From Tous-C4FEB sp044356555 (lineage in GTDB: Bacteria; Verrucomicrobiota; Verrucomicrobiia; Opitutales; Opitutaceae), in NCBI GenBank assembly GCA_044356555.1, contig JBIKWB010000023.1, positions 1-64,000 on the forward strand: a stretch of 64,000 nucleotides of DNA, read 5' to 3'. The notes beneath the pieces were generated by a model, which was given only the letters and a program-made list of their open reading frames with translations, searched no databases and was not told the origin of the DNA. Both the position numbers and the translations under genes were made by a program. The first letter of the stretch is position 1. Each line of letters begins with the position of its first letter. This document shows positions 19,519-28,365 of the stretch, piece by piece.

Positions 19519-20475
19519 TCAGCGGGTTTGGGCGGCGATCCGACTTAACGTGTCGAATTCCGGGCCGTGGGTCGGAATCTCGCGGGCGAAGACGTCGGAG
19601 ATAACGCGCGTCCAGCCGTGGATGAAATAAATCCAGCCGTCTTCGATGCGCAGGTGACGCGGCTGTTGCTGGGCGCGGGCCTGATCGAGGAACACCAGAT
19701 CGCCGCGGTAGTTGAATTCCCAGACGATCGCGTTGGAGGGAAACACCACCGCATCCGTGAGTGGTGAACCGGGGGCGTCTTTGCCCAGCCCGGTGGCATT
19801 GACCACCAGCGAGCCCGAGGGGAGGCGTGCGACCAGTTCATCGGCGAGTTGAGGGACCGGCACGTGATGGCACGAGAGTGGCACGGTGTCCGGCCACGTG
19901 GCGTGCAGGGAAGAGAGGTGTTCGAGCCGCCGCGTGCTGCGGTTGGCGACATGGATGCGTGCGGGCCGGTTCGCGCCGTGCTCCGGCTTCGAGAGATGCC
20001 AAGCGAGCGCCACGGCCGATCCGCCCGCGCCGAGAATCAGCACCTCCGCGCCGTTGCGCCAATAGCCCGGCGGAAGAAAGGCCTCCAACGCATAGCCAAC
20101 GGTCCAGGGATCGGCGGCGCGGGCGTGCAGACGGCCGTGGCGTTTGTAGATGCTGCTGATTTCCCCCATCGATGCGGACAACGGCTCAAGCTCATCGAAC
20201 TGGTCGTGGCACGCGGAGCAGAGATCAATCTTGTGGGTCGTCACCAACGCTCCGAGCGAAAGCGGATCGCGCTTGATAAAATCCACTGCCTCCTGGTAGC
20301 GCGCCGGGTCGTCGTGCAGTTTGAAATCGAACCCGCGCAGCTCGCAGTCGCCCAGGCCTAGTTGTTTCGCCCACTCCGGAAAAATCCGGTTGATGGAAGA
20401 CTTTCCGGTAGTGACGCCGATGAAATACATCGTCGGCTTTGTGGCAGGGTGGAAGCGAGGGGACATAAATGTCAT
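19519..20475 (-). CDS. Shikimate/quinate-dehydrogenase-like oxidoreductase
   Basis: 318 residues from the ATG at 20475, which overlaps the kinase stop codon as ATGA and implies translational coupling. The N-terminal half has the AroE-like lysine in GALVTTHKIDL. The NAD(P) fold reads LILGAGGSAVALAWHL (near residue 128), and NATGLGKDAPGSPL replaces the usual NATxxGM motif. Key AroE neighbours around the lysine differ (TTHK instead of TxPxK), so shikimate is unlikely to be the substrate. Because it is coupled to a sugar kinase, a carbocyclic or sugar-derived polyol is more plausible. Confidence 0.78.
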   Translation of the reverse strand: MTFMSPRFHPATKPTMYFIGVTTGKSSINRIFPEWAKQLGLGDCELRGFDFKLHDDPARYQEAVDFIKRDPLSLGALVTTHKIDLCSACHDQFDELEPLSASMGEISSIYKRHGRLHARAADPWTVGYALEAFLPPGYWRNGAEVLILGAGGSAVALAWHLSKPEHGANRPARIHVANRSTRRLEHLSSLHATWPDTVPLSCHHVPVPQLADELVARLPSGSLVVNATGLGKDAPGSPLTDAVVFPSNAIVWEFNYRGDLVFLDQARAQQQPRHLRIEDGWIYFIHGWTRVISDVFAREIPTHGPEFDTLSRIAAQTR

Positions 20476-21971
20476 GGGGTGGCGGCCGTCCATTGGTGCA
20501 GTGCCGCCAGGAGATCGGCATAGCGGCGCGCGCGCTGCTGCGACAGATTGGCCGTTGCCACGTTTGGCGCGAAACTGCGGCCGAACGCGATCCACTGCGG
20601 TAGCGCGGCTCTCAGATCGGGGATGACTCCGGTGCCTAGACCGGCCAGCAGGGCCGCGCCCATCGGGGCCCCGCCGCCCCGTTCAATGGTGACGACCCGG
20701 GCTTGCAGGCGGTCAGCCTTGAGCTGGTTCCACGCGGCGCTCTTCTCGCCGCCACCGGTGATGCGAATTTCGCGAACGATGAAGTCATCCTGCAACCGCC
20801 GTGCGGCATCGCGGTAGATTGCATATTCGAGTGCGACACCCTCCAGCATCGCGCGAAACAGGGATGCTTCGGATACATTCCAGTGCAGGCCGACCCATGC
20901 CCCCCGCAGGTGGGGCCAAGCCGGGGAGACGCGGCCACCGAGGTGCGGCACGAAAAAAGGCAGCTCGGCGTCGTTGGTGTCGTCCGCCGCGGCCGCATCC
21001 AGTTCGGAAAACGATAGCGCCTGGTTCAGAACTGCGGCCCGGAACCACTCGAGGTTTTGCCCGCCGCCGTTCACATACGCATACGGATGCCAGAGGCCCG
21101 TAATCACCGAGCGCCCGCATCCAAGAATTCCGCTGGAGACATCCGGCATGAAGTCACGCGTCGTCGCTGCGAAAACCGAGGCGGTGCCCGCTACATCGAC
21201 GCAGACCCCGGGCTCGTCGGCGCCGCATGCCAGGAAACTCGCCGCCGTGTCCCCGCAGCCCGCGAGCACCGGCGTGCCGGAGCGGAGGCCGCACGCCGTC
21301 GCCATAGCAGGCGTCACCGCGCCGACCGCCGACTCCGAGCTGACGATACGCGGGAGCTTCGTGAGCCTTACGTCGAACAATTGGCAGAGCGTCGCATCCC
21401 AGCGTTGCGCGCGGTTGTCGGCAAAACCTGAAAAATGAAGGTAAGTGGGATCGATGAACGCCTCGGCGGCGGTCAATCCGCACAGCCGCATCGCGACGTA
21501 GGCCGCCGGTTGGACGAAAACCTCGATGCGCTCGTAAACCTCGGGCCGCTCGTGTTTCCACCACAGGATTTTTGGACCGTGATTGAAACTGGGCGCGTTG
21601 CCTGTCTTTTCGAGGACGGCGGCCTTATGTCGGCACATTTGCTCGATGTAGGGCGAGCACCGGGTGTCGAGCCACGAATCATACGGGGTTACCGCCATGC
21701 CGTCGGCCCCGATTCCGATGACTCCCGCCATCTGGCCGGCGATCGCAAGGCCCGCAATCGAGGAAGGATCCGCACCCGACCTGGCGAGGCAGTCGCGGAT
21801 GGCTGCAATCACCGACGCCAGCTGGTCGGCAGGATCCTCTTCCACCGCACCGGGTGCGGGGTGTCGAGGCTGCGAGCGAACGAACGACTCGGCCAAGCAC
21901 GCACCGTCTTCGCTGTGCAGGACGGCCTTGGTTCCCTGCGTTCCGAGATCGACTCCAAGAAGCAAACGCAC
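20472..21971 (-). CDS. FGGY-family carbohydrate kinase (xylulokinase-like)
   Basis: 499 residues from a GTG at 21971. The ATPase phosphate-1 motif LGVDLGTQGTKAVL is at residues 5-18, the substrate-region TPYDSWLDTR near 82-91, and the adenosine-region ITGGGEKSAAWNQLKADRL near 415. FGGY kinases phosphorylate sugars such as xylulose, ribulose, fuculose or glycerol. Together with the fucose-isomerase-like gene two positions upstream, the sequence isomerise-then-phosphorylate is likely. The 3' end overlaps the following AroE-like gene by 4 nt. Confidence 0.9.
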   Translation of the reverse strand: MRLLLGVDLGTQGTKAVLHSEDGACLAESFVRSQPRHPAPGAVEEDPADQLASVIAAIRDCLARSGADPSSIAGLAIAGQMAGVIGIGADGMAVTPYDSWLDTRCSPYIEQMCRHKAAVLEKTGNAPSFNHGPKILWWKHERPEVYERIEVFVQPAAYVAMRLCGLTAAEAFIDPTYLHFSGFADNRAQRWDATLCQLFDVRLTKLPRIVSSESAVGAVTPAMATACGLRSGTPVLAGCGDTAASFLACGADEPGVCVDVAGTASVFAATTRDFMPDVSSGILGCGRSVITGLWHPYAYVNGGGQNLEWFRAAVLNQALSFSELDAAAADDTNDAELPFFVPHLGGRVSPAWPHLRGAWVGLHWNVSEASLFRAMLEGVALEYAIYRDAARRLQDDFIVREIRITGGGEKSAAWNQLKADRLQARVVTIERGGGAPMGAALLAGLGTGVIPDLRAALPQWIAFGRSFAPNVATANLSQQRARRYADLLAALHQWTAATP

Positions 21972-21984
21972 GGTGAAAACGCTG

Positions 21985-23028
21985 TCAGACGTCGAAAGCG
22001 ATCCGGGTCTTCAGGCCGCGCGTGGCCATCGCCTGGGTGATCGCCGCCTTCGCCTCCGCGATGGAATGCGTCGAGGTGATCAGGTTCTCGACTTCGATCA
22101 CCCCGCTGCTGATCAGGTCGAGCGTTTTTTGGAAATGCCGAAGGCTCTGCCGTGTCGTTCCGGTGACGAGCAATTGCTTGTAATGAATGATGTTGGTGTC
22201 CAGCGGCACCACTGACGCGCCCTTGGGTAGTCCGCCGAAGAAGATTACGCGGCCGTTGATCGCCGCCAGCTCGATGGCGCGGGTCTGCATCGCGGCGACC
22301 GGGCAGGCGGTGATGATGACATCCGCGCCCTGACCACCGGTGAGTTTTTCCAGTTCGGCCCCGGGATCACCGACGATCGTGATGAAGCTGGCGTCGATTT
22401 GGCGCGCGATCGCGAGCCGCTCCGGATTCACGTCGTTCACGATCACTTTTCCCGCGCCGGCCATCTTGGAAATCTTGGCATGCATCAGCCCGATCGGGCC
22501 CGCACCAATAATGAGCACCGTATCGCCGGGGCCGGTGCGTGCCTTTTCGTAAGCGTTGTAAACACAGGCCAGCGGCTCGACCAGTGCGGCGGCGGCGAAG
22601 CTGACGTGATCGGCGATCGGAAAAACGTTTCCTTGCAGCACGGCGTCGCGCGGGATGCGCACGAACTCCGCGAAGGCCCCGTGCTCGTGGATGCCCAGTG
22701 CGCGATAGCCGGTATCGAGATGGCCTTCGCCCGAGACGACGAGCCGGCTCGAAACGGGGTTGTAGTTGGGCGCGATGCACACGCGCTGACCGGGCCGAAA
22801 TGAACGCACGCCCGCACCGACCTCAGCGATGACGCCCGCCATTTCATGCCCGATAACGAGGGGTTTCTCCGGCGTCGCATACGGATGGCCGTGCTTGAGC
22901 ATGCGAATATCTGTGCCGCAGATCGAGGCGCTCGCGGTTTGCAGCAGGATTTCCCCGTCACCGATCTCGGGTCGGGGGATATCCTGGACGCGGATGTCGT
23001 CTTTGGCGAAAAGGAGGGCGGCTTTCAT
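21985..23028 (-). CDS. Zinc-dependent medium-chain alcohol dehydrogenase (sorbitol/threonine DH-like)
   Basis: 347 residues from the ATG at 23028; the open frame extends far upstream only as a shadow of the neighbouring gene. The catalytic zinc Cys is in ASICGTDI, followed by GHEMAGVIAEVG (His-Glu), and the Rossmann motif is LIIGAGPIGLMH. The four-Cys structural zinc site seems absent: the region carries APNYNPVSSRLVVSGEGH, which lacks those cysteines. The protein probably oxidises a polyol or sugar intermediate to a keto form in the cytoplasm. It starts 2 nt after the fucose-isomerase-like stop codon. Confidence 0.88.
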   Translation of the reverse strand: MKAALLFAKDDIRVQDIPRPEIGDGEILLQTASASICGTDIRMLKHGHPYATPEKPLVIGHEMAGVIAEVGAGVRSFRPGQRVCIAPNYNPVSSRLVVSGEGHLDTGYRALGIHEHGAFAEFVRIPRDAVLQGNVFPIADHVSFAAAALVEPLACVYNAYEKARTGPGDTVLIIGAGPIGLMHAKISKMAGAGKVIVNDVNPERLAIARQIDASFITIVGDPGAELEKLTGGQGADVIITACPVAAMQTRAIELAAINGRVIFFGGLPKGASVVPLDTNIIHYKQLLVTGTTRQSLRHFQKTLDLISSGVIEVENLITSTHSIAEAKAAITQAMATRGLKTRIAFDV

Positions 23029-23030
23029 TT

Positions 23031-24350
23031 TCAAAGGACGTCGAGGTTGAGGGCGAAGATGGGCGCTATGGTCTCCAAGTCGGCGCGCTGGTGTCCGGTC
23101 ATGAGGAGGTAGTGGTGTGAGGAGAGTCGTGTCATCAGCCGATGGCCGTCGTTGACGCGCACGATGCCGCCGTTGCGGCAGTCCGAGCCAGGGTATTGCG
23201 CGTAGCCCTCCAGTTCGCCCTCCGCGACGGTTATGCGGTCGAAGTTTGAGTGAATCTTGGCCAGCGTGATGTCTCCGGTGGGCAGGCGCGCGTCGATCGC
23301 GTTGGCATTGTCGTCTACGATGGAGAGCACCTTGGGCTTCAGCTTCCACTCGGTCGCGAACGATTGCGGGATCACACCCATGTAGCCGCAATGTGCGACC
23401 AGGACGTAGTTGCGCGGATCGCCTTTGACGGCGGGAAACTCGGAAATGCGCTCGTGCTTCAACGCGGCGTCGCCGAGCGCGAACGGGTAGAGATTCGTCA
23501 TCAAAATCGGCGCACCGAGCGAGCGGTGGAGAATGAGTTTGGTCAGCATCGAGACCGAGTCGCCTTCGCAACCCCAGATGATGCCGCTCTCCATGAACAG
23601 CCGGTTCCAGGCGAGACACGGAGTCGTGTCGGAAAAGTGCGACTCGTTCAGACAGTTGATCCCGATCGCGCGGACGTTTCGCTCTCCCGCGAGATCCGCT
23701 TTGACCGCCAGATACAGCTTCGTCGAGCTGTTCAGCGAGCGCGGCAGCACACCATCGACCGGAAGGTCCCAGCCCTTTCTCGCGCTCTCGGCTTCCGCGT
23801 CCGAGATGGCCTTGGCACGCAGGCCGAGATCGCGGTAACTGCGTTTTTCCAGCGTAATTCCGAATTTTTTTACCATCCGCTGGGTGCATTCGTTTTCCCA
23901 CCAATAGAAGCGCTTGAAGATCGGGGCCTGCTGACCGTCGCCGGGATTGTCCTGGTAGACCACGAACTTGGTCTCCGTGAGTTCGCGCCGGACGCGGATC
24001 GCGGCGAGCACCTTGCGGGCTTGCGCGACGGTGTAGGGCGCAAGGGTCGCGACGTTTTGCTCCTTCAGGTAGCTGATCAACTCCCAGTCCCACATGGAAA
24101 CCGTGCCAAATTCCGACGTGACGATGAGTATCGGCCGGTCGATCGCCTTGAAGTCCTCCACGCGGCGATACGCCTCGCCGAGCAGTTGCGGGAAGATGAC
24201 CGCATCCGCCTTAGGCAGCGACTGGCCTAGGGCCACCGGCTGCAGAAAATTGACTTCGGCGCCGAAAAGCCCGCGCAGCGCGTCCAATTGCCGATCGAAC
24301 CCGGCGTCGCGGCCCGGTTCGAAATAGATGGGGAGCAGATCAATCTTCAT
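23031..24350 (-). CDS. L-fucose/L-arabinose isomerase-like protein
   Basis: 439 residues from the ATG at 24350. The N-terminal part reads like the alpha/beta domain of fucose-isomerase-like proteins (AVIFPQLLGEAYRRVEDFK, PILIVTSEFGTVSMWDWELI). Later segments GINCLNESHFSDTTPCLAWNRLF and WGCEGDSVSML supply candidate metal-binding Glu and Asp residues, and a late His is in VAHCGYMG. Family members convert aldoses to ketoses with a divalent metal; divergent members have unknown substrates. Position directly before the alcohol dehydrogenase and kinase supports a catabolic role. Confidence 0.75.
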   Translation of the reverse strand: MKIDLLPIYFEPGRDAGFDRQLDALRGLFGAEVNFLQPVALGQSLPKADAVIFPQLLGEAYRRVEDFKAIDRPILIVTSEFGTVSMWDWELISYLKEQNVATLAPYTVAQARKVLAAIRVRRELTETKFVVYQDNPGDGQQAPIFKRFYWWENECTQRMVKKFGITLEKRSYRDLGLRAKAISDAEAESARKGWDLPVDGVLPRSLNSSTKLYLAVKADLAGERNVRAIGINCLNESHFSDTTPCLAWNRLFMESGIIWGCEGDSVSMLTKLILHRSLGAPILMTNLYPFALGDAALKHERISEFPAVKGDPRNYVLVAHCGYMGVIPQSFATEWKLKPKVLSIVDDNANAIDARLPTGDITLAKIHSNFDRITVAEGELEGYAQYPGSDCRNGGIVRVNDGHRLMTRLSSHHYLLMTGHQRADLETIAPIFALNLDVL

Positions 24351-24355
24351 GATTT

Positions 24356-25381
24356 TTAGTTTTGGACGGTTTGCACACTGTGCTCGCGGATGGAGGCGTT
24401 GCCGGCGGTGACGGACGCCACGGCAGCCCGGCCATCGCGACCGGTGGCGCGGGGCACGCGCTGCATCCGGATGCAGTCAATGAAGTCGATGTCCTCGGCG
24501 AGGTAGGCGTCGCGGAACAGATTCGTCCAAGAAACGATGGAGGGGCGGTGGATGGATTTTTCCTTGGTGCAGACGGCCATTTCGTTCCCGTTCAGGGTTC
24601 CGATGGTGATCAGGCCGTGGGTGCCGAGAATCTCGCACCGAGCATCGTAGGCGTATTGAACGCCTTGGGCCCCGCTGATGCAGGCCTGCGCCCCGTTGGC
24701 CATCCGCGCCGTCAGCAGCACCTGGTCGTAGAAATCAGGAAATTCCTTCAACGCCTCGGGTGTCCGGTAGTTGCCCGCGATCGCATAGACCTCCACGAGG
24801 TCGCTGCCGGCGAACCATCGCACCGTGTCGAAATCGTGGCTGTTCACTTCGGCGAGTGGGCCGTTGCTCTTTTTGAGGTCGAACATCCAAGGACGCGGGT
24901 AGCTCGGTCCGTGAGTGAGTGTCTTTACCTGGACGACGGCACCGATCTCGCCCGCATCGATGCGCGCCTTGGCTTGCACAAAGCTCTCGCTGTAGCGACG
25001 CATGAAGCCGATCTGCAGCACAATCCCGGCGCTCCCGGCCGCCGCGATGATTGCGTCGCACTCGGCGACGTTCATTGCCATCGGTTTTTCGCAGAGCACG
25101 TGTTTCCCTGCGCGGGCCGCCGCGACCGCGATTTCCCGGTGAAACGCAGTGGGCGTGGCAATCACCACGCCGTGCACATCGCTGCGTTCAAGCACCGACT
25201 GGTAGTCGGCGAAGCCCAACTCGACGTTCAGGGACTTCTGGGCCTGAGCCAACGATTCAGCGACAGGATCGGCCAGGGCGACAAGCCGTGCGCCGGGAAC
25301 AGAACGTGCGAAATTGCCGGCGTGAATCAGGCCGGCCCGCCCCGTGCCGATGATGGCGATTCCCAGTGGAGATATGTTCAT
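24356..25381 (-). CDS. Gfo/Idh/MocA-family oxidoreductase (inositol-dehydrogenase-like, cytoplasmic)
   Basis: 341 residues from the ATG at 25381, chosen because PLGIAIIGTGRAGLIHAGNFA is the standard Rossmann start; upstream codons to 25435 show no family features. The CEKPMAMNVAECD motif near residue 97 carries the conserved EKP lysine, and EVNSHDFDTVRWF near residue 180 holds the catalytic His of IolG-type enzymes. No signal peptide. A XylR-type operator lies 50 nt upstream, so this gene probably begins its own transcript that continues through the eight genes to 17088. Confidence 0.9.
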   Translation of the reverse strand: MNISPLGIAIIGTGRAGLIHAGNFARSVPGARLVALADPVAESLAQAQKSLNVELGFADYQSVLERSDVHGVVIATPTAFHREIAVAAARAGKHVLCEKPMAMNVAECDAIIAAAGSAGIVLQIGFMRRYSESFVQAKARIDAGEIGAVVQVKTLTHGPSYPRPWMFDLKKSNGPLAEVNSHDFDTVRWFAGSDLVEVYAIAGNYRTPEALKEFPDFYDQVLLTARMANGAQACISGAQGVQYAYDARCEILGTHGLITIGTLNGNEMAVCTKEKSIHRPSIVSWTNLFRDAYLAEDIDFIDCIRMQRVPRATGRDGRAAVASVTAGNASIREHSVQTVQN

Positions 25382-25430
25382 GCTTCGTGCAGCGCAGAAT
25401 ACCAAAGAGGCGCGGACCGTGCCATGCACT

Positions 25431-25459
25431 ATCACGCAACAATCTTGATTTTATGCGCA
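25431..25459 (-). promoter_or_regulatory. XylR-type direct-repeat operator, copy 2
   Basis: On the minus strand TGCGCATAAAAT is followed by TGCGTGAT with the half-sites 21 nt apart. It is oriented towards the Gfo/Idh start at 25381, 50 nt away, and lies between the MFS stop and that gene. Confidence 0.6.
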
Positions 25460-25472
25460 CCGCGGCTCGAAT

Positions 25473-26984
25473 TCAAACTTTGGCCAATTCTTCACTCCGA
25501 TAGCCGCCGCGGGACTTGAAGTGCAGGATCAACGCGAGGTAGCACACGAGCATGATGGCGGGAAAAATTGCGGCGGTGCTGAGCGCGTTTTTCTTCGCGC
25601 CCGCCTGCACGGCGGCGACGGCTAGCTGGTCGGTGGCGGGCGCGGTCTTGAGCTTGTCCTGATCGAGGGCCCGGTAGGAACCAAAGACACTGGCCTTTTC
25701 TGCGCCGAGATAACTGGTCGCGAGCGCGGACTTGGTCGCGGTATCGTGTGCGGCGAGGTCGGCGGCCACGCGCCTGTCCTGAATGTTGCCCAGAAAAACC
25801 ATGCCGACACTCAGGCCGAGCATACCCACGCCGCCGATGCAGTTGAGGGTGAGGGCGCCGCCTTTCGGGAAACGCTCGGCCACGACGCCGAGCATCGTGG
25901 GCCAGAAAAACGACTTGCCCACGCCGTAGAGCGTCGCCGCGAGCAAAATGCTCGCACCCGTCGCGACAGAGAGTGTGAGCAGGCCGAGCACCGCCAGCGC
26001 GGCGCAGCACGCGAGCAGGCCGAGCGGTGAAAGCTTGTGCACCAGCGGTCCGGCGAAAAAGCGCAGCACCGTCATGATGGTCGCGGTGTAGACGAGCACC
26101 CAGCCGGCGTTGAGTCCGAGGAGGCCCATCTCCGGTCCCATCAGCTCGGTGATCCAGCTGTCCACGCCCAGCTCAGTCGTCGCGAGCGGCAGCATGATCA
26201 GCAGAAGGAAGAAATAGACGGGCTGCCCGAGCGAACGCACGCCGACGCCAAAGGCGCCTGCGAGAATCGCCGCCGGCAACAGCGGCCAAAGAAACTGGCC
26301 GACCGTCAGGTGCAAAATTCCCTCGCAGACCTGCACGCCGATGAGATAGGTCGCCGCGAACATCCCGAGCGCGCCGAAGTCCGCCAGCATCTCGCGATAC
26401 GACACGCCGGCCGCGACACGCTCGCTGATCGGGAATTTCTGTCGGAACAGGAGCAGTCCATAGATCGCTGTGGGCACAAACGTGAGAGCAATCTTAGTCT
26501 GCCAAGACCAATCACCCAGGCCGATGGCGATGACGCCGGCGAGTGCGATACCGCCCGGCCACCCGGCGTGGAGTATGTTCAGCCATTTGGTCTTTTCTTT
26601 CGGATACATCGCGGCGACGGCGGCGTTGATGTAGCTCTCCACCGTGCCGTTGCTCAGCGCGAAGATGAAGGTGCCCCAATAGAGCTGGTTCGCGTTTTTT
26701 GCCATCACGAGCATAACGGTGGAGACTAGGTGGCAAAGAAAACCAAAGGCCGCGACGCGCCCGTAGCCGACCTTGTCGATCATGAAGGAGAAAACGAAAA
26801 TGCTGAAGGCGAACGGCCAGAATCCAACGCCGAGTATGTCACCCTTCTGCGTCTCACTAAGATTGAACTCAGTCTGCCACTGGCCGATGACCTGAGCGCG
26901 AACGACAAAGCCAAAGGCGCAGGTCACGAGCGCTATGAAACAGCCCCAGAAGAGGCGGGAGTTACGGAAGGTATCAGGGTTCAT
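25473..26984 (-). CDS. MFS sugar transporter (fucose-permease-like)
   Basis: 503 residues from the ATG at 26984, with about twelve to fourteen hydrophobic segments. The N-terminus FWGCFIALVTCAFGFVVRAQ and LGVGFWPFAFSIFVFSFMIDKVG fit MFS permeases of the FucP/sugar-proton symporter type. An extra polar loop near residues 395-460 contains a long Ala/Lys/Asp-rich stretch before the last helix. It is the first gene of the minus-strand catabolic block, so it is probably the uptake system for the sugar. The divergent region to 27493 holds an operator copy. Confidence 0.83.
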   Translation of the reverse strand: MNPDTFRNSRLFWGCFIALVTCAFGFVVRAQVIGQWQTEFNLSETQKGDILGVGFWPFAFSIFVFSFMIDKVGYGRVAAFGFLCHLVSTVMLVMAKNANQLYWGTFIFALSNGTVESYINAAVAAMYPKEKTKWLNILHAGWPGGIALAGVIAIGLGDWSWQTKIALTFVPTAIYGLLLFRQKFPISERVAAGVSYREMLADFGALGMFAATYLIGVQVCEGILHLTVGQFLWPLLPAAILAGAFGVGVRSLGQPVYFFLLLIMLPLATTELGVDSWITELMGPEMGLLGLNAGWVLVYTATIMTVLRFFAGPLVHKLSPLGLLACCAALAVLGLLTLSVATGASILLAATLYGVGKSFFWPTMLGVVAERFPKGGALTLNCIGGVGMLGLSVGMVFLGNIQDRRVAADLAAHDTATKSALATSYLGAEKASVFGSYRALDQDKLKTAPATDQLAVAAVQAGAKKNALSTAAIFPAIMLVCYLALILHFKSRGGYRSEELAKV

Positions 26985-27492
26985 GTTGGGATCGCGCGAT
27001 GCGCGAGAAGAAATTCTTGGTGGCAGGAAGGCTTATTCGACAGAGGCGTATAGCGCATTATGTCAGGATGCGCCGGGAGTGTTAACGACGATTCAACGAG
27101 CGGTGGTAACCAATGCGACAGAGCCGAGAGTATCCCACAGGTGCGGCCAAGCACATGAACTATTGCGTAATAAAATAAACCGATCGCGCATCGCGAGGAG
27201 CAAGAATCGGAGCAAGCATCGGCACAAAACCCCGTGCGAAGTGAGTCGGCTCCCGGCTGTCCTACCGAGGAAAAATCGGCCCGACCGCCAAGTGAATCCA
27301 ATCGGACCGGCGCGGCGACAGGTGTAGCGGACTCGCGGCGACCGGCCGGCGCGTGCCCGTGTATTGAAATTGACAAGCAATTTTCCCGGGATGCTTGTGC
27401 GGCATTCTGCGGAGTTCCCGCCGCTATTTCGGCCCGGTGCAGTCCGCAGCTTGACGCGATTAGATCACCGTTAACACCCCAGTCATCTCATC
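26985..27492. other. Divergent regulatory region between MFS and epimerase genes
   Basis: About 500 nt without a supported gene. The only clear signal is the direct-repeat operator at 27164-27192, set in a locally AT-rich patch. Confidence 0.55.
27164..27192 (+). promoter_or_regulatory. XylR-type direct-repeat operator, copy 3
   Basis: TGCGTAATAAAATAAAC, then CGCGCAT 21 nt after the first half-site. The first 16 bases match the copy at 15749 closely. It serves the divergent MFS gene and/or the epimerase at 27493. Confidence 0.55.
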
Positions 27493-28365
27493 ATGAAAGT
27501 CGGAATCGACAGTTACTGTTATCACCGTTTCTTCGGCGAGGTCTACCCGATGCAGAGCGCGCCGCCGCGACGTTACACGATGGATTCGTTTCTCAGCCGG
27601 GCGAAGGATCTGGGCTGCGACGGCGTGTCGCTCGAGAGCTGCTTCTTCCCGGAGTTCGGGCCGGACTACCTGCGCGGGCTGCGGGGTCGGCTCGATGCGC
27701 TGGGCTTTGACCGAGTCTATGCGTGGGGGCACCCGGACGGATTGGAGGCAGGGTCCAACGAGGGGGCGAAAGCCGAGATGATCCGCCATATCGATCATGC
27801 CGCGGCGATCGGGGCGCCCGTCATGCGGGTCGTTGGCAGCAGTCTGATGTTCCGGTTCCAGCCCCACGAGCCGCAGTTGCAAACGCTCGCGGCATGGTTT
27901 CGCGAGGCCACCGCAATCGCCGAGCGCAAGGGCATCCGCCTCGCGGTCGAAAACCACATCGACTACAACGCGGACGAGATCAAGTGGCTGATCGACACCG
28001 TCGGCTCGGAGTATTTTGGAATCAATCTCGACACGGCGAACTTCATCCGCGTGTTGGACGATCCGGTGGAGGCGACCCGCAAACTCGCGAAGCACGTGTA
28101 TGCCACCCACGTGAAGGACGTCCTGCCGGTAAAAGGAGTAAGTGTGCGCGAGTGGTATTATTTCTCGTCGGTCGCGGCTGGCACCGGTCTGGTCGACATC
28201 GAGGGCGTCGCGCGGGTATTGCACGAGAGCGGCTACAAGGGGTTTCTCGCGTTTGAAACGGATATGCCTCACCCCGATTACCGCGACAACGAGGAAGCAA
28301 TGATCGAGGAAAGCATGCGGCACCTAAAGGCGGTCGCGGCCAAATTCCCATACGTATCCGCATGA
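27493..28365 (+). CDS. Sugar phosphate isomerase/epimerase (AP-endonuclease-2 TIM barrel)
   Basis: 290 residues from the ATG at 27493. The barrel carries the usual metal ligands at strand ends: Glu in RLAVENHIDY (near residue 155), Asp and His in NLDTANF and YATHVKDVLP, and Glu in LAFETDMPH near 257. There is no signal peptide. This family includes IolE, IolI and D-tagatose/psicose epimerases. The stop overlaps the start of the next Gfo/Idh gene (ATGA), so the two are translated together. It is probably part of the XylR-controlled pathway. Confidence 0.87.
   Translation: MKVGIDSYCYHRFFGEVYPMQSAPPRRYTMDSFLSRAKDLGCDGVSLESCFFPEFGPDYLRGLRGRLDALGFDRVYAWGHPDGLEAGSNEGAKAEMIRHIDHAAAIGAPVMRVVGSSLMFRFQPHEPQLQTLAAWFREATAIAERKGIRLAVENHIDYNADEIKWLIDTVGSEYFGINLDTANFIRVLDDPVEATRKLAKHVYATHVKDVLPVKGVSVREWYYFSSVAAGTGLVDIEGVARVLHESGYKGFLAFETDMPHPDYRDNEEAMIEESMRHLKAVAAKFPYVSA

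Noticed and set aside
23250..24230. 326-codon plus-strand frame
   Set aside because: Antisense to the fucose-isomerase-like gene; composition (Arg, Asp, Gly, Glu rich) is that of a shadow frame.
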